Below the pieces are notes generated by a model. It did no database searches, was not told where the DNA came from, and worked only from the letters and a program-made list of their open reading frames with translations. DNA of 64,000 bases from Bog-532 sp963775825 (GTDB lineage Bacteria > Actinomycetota > Actinomycetes > Streptosporangiales > Streptosporangiaceae). A program made the position numbers and the translations under genes. The stretch covers positions 257,097 through 321,096 of the forward strand of contig CAVZKY010000043.1 in NCBI GenBank assembly GCA_963775825.1, written 5' to 3'. Of the stretch, positions 63,640-64,000 are shown in pieces (the first letter of the stretch is position 1; each line of letters starts with the position of its first letter).

Positions 63640-64000
63640 GACATAGCTCCACCGGCTCCATGGCTGGGCGGGCTGCCACCTGGCCGGCCTCATCGACGAC
63701 CACAGCAGGCTCCTGACCGGGCACCAGGCCGTCCGCCGCCCGGCCGCGGTTCGGTTCGCCGCCGTGCTGCGCGAGGCGATCAGGCGGCACGGCGTCCCGT
63801 CGGCCTTGTAAACCGACAACAGCGGGTGCTTCACGGACTCGTCGCTGCAAAGGACGTGCGCGGTGCTGGGCATCAAGCTGATGCACAGCCGGCCGGTCAG
63901 CCAGTCGGCCGGGGCAAGATCGAAAAAGTATTCCAGACCATCCAGCAGCAGTTCCTGGTCGAGGTCACCGGCGGCTGGGGCTGCTGGTCTCCCAGCTGAA
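63640..64000 (+). pseudogene. Integrase-core (rve) transposase remnant
   Basis: Plus-strand fragments in changing frames: CHLAGLIDDHSRLLTGHQAV, AAVLREAIRRHGVPSAL then a stop codon, TDNSGCFTDSS, RTCAVLGIKLMHSRPVSQSA, and GRGKIEKVFQTIQQQFLVEV. These are the core strands of an IS481/rve-type DDE transposase (DDHSR, TDNS). An in-frame TAA and a later frameshift show decay. It continues past the window edge. Confidence 0.75.

Noticed and set aside
1..64000. CRISPR arrays
   Set aside because: The tandem arrays at 2581 and 24683 have no spacers, and no cas gene is present.

Overview
The window is very GC-rich DNA from an actinomycete. The gene families point that way: F420-type LLM oxidoreductase, DrrAB-like exporter with a MerR regulator, TetR, PadR and LuxR regulators, PspC proteins, CotH kinase and an LysM/Rpf-like hydrolase. 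Many genes also have a TANNNT -10 box only 6-7 nt before the start codon, as on leaderless actinobacterial mRNAs. I see no rRNA, no convincing tRNA and no core housekeeping operon, so I read it as an accessory chromosomal region. The genus cannot be fixed from sequence alone.

Layout. 0-5 kb: edge-truncated PH-domain membrane protein, PadR with a perfect operator and a divergent membrane protein, 8-bp minisatellite, frameshifted HprK-like ATPase, two-helix membrane protein. 5-10 kb: DUF1801 protein, VapBC-type toxin-antitoxin pair, 277-bp duplication, reductase, HAD pseudoenzyme, PspC pair. 10-13 kb: promoter, ABC ATPase, permease and MerR in one overlapping operon, then a broken integrase. 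13.6-23.5 kb: membrane protein, PLP enzyme, acyl-CoA ligase, glycosyltransferase/TetR and SnoaL-DUF1772/TetR divergent units with clear operators, and a membrane protein made of three repeated units. 23.5-32 kb: VOC protein with an in-frame minisatellite, a CotH / propeller / TIM-barrel trio, a second toxin-antitoxin pair with a broken toxin, gene remnants, LLM oxidoreductase. 32.5-38.3 kb: three regulators, namely GAF-LuxR, a degenerate HD-GYP-LuxR and a decayed LAL-type ATPase. 39-46 kb: PQQ-like propeller, methyltransferase, ferredoxin-CDGSH protein with a His-to-Cys change, a cluster of DnaA-box-like sites, LysM/Rpf-like hydrolase, VOC and Nudix proteins. 46-53 kb: an unrecognised 1,237-residue membrane protein with C-terminal ACT-like repeats, and a DUF4062-STAND-TPR protein. 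53-64 kb: duplicated hydrolase pseudogenes, PspC, an HTH/epimerase/cupin unit with matched operator-like sites, IS630 remnant, phospholipase C-like phosphoesterase, IS110 element with a bridge-RNA-sized leader, VOC protein, integrase-core remnant.

Two themes run through the window. Regulators sit next to or divergent from one or two small enzymes or membrane proteins, usually with a visible dyad between them. More than a dozen genes are interrupted by what look like single-base frameshifts while the protein signature continues in another frame. Those are either assembly indels or real decay, and raw reads would settle which. The best candidates for undescribed biology are the 1,237-residue ACT/membrane protein (46.2-50.0 kb) with its STAND neighbour, the CotH-propeller-barrel trio (25.2-28.7 kb) and the DnaA-box cluster (42.8 kb).
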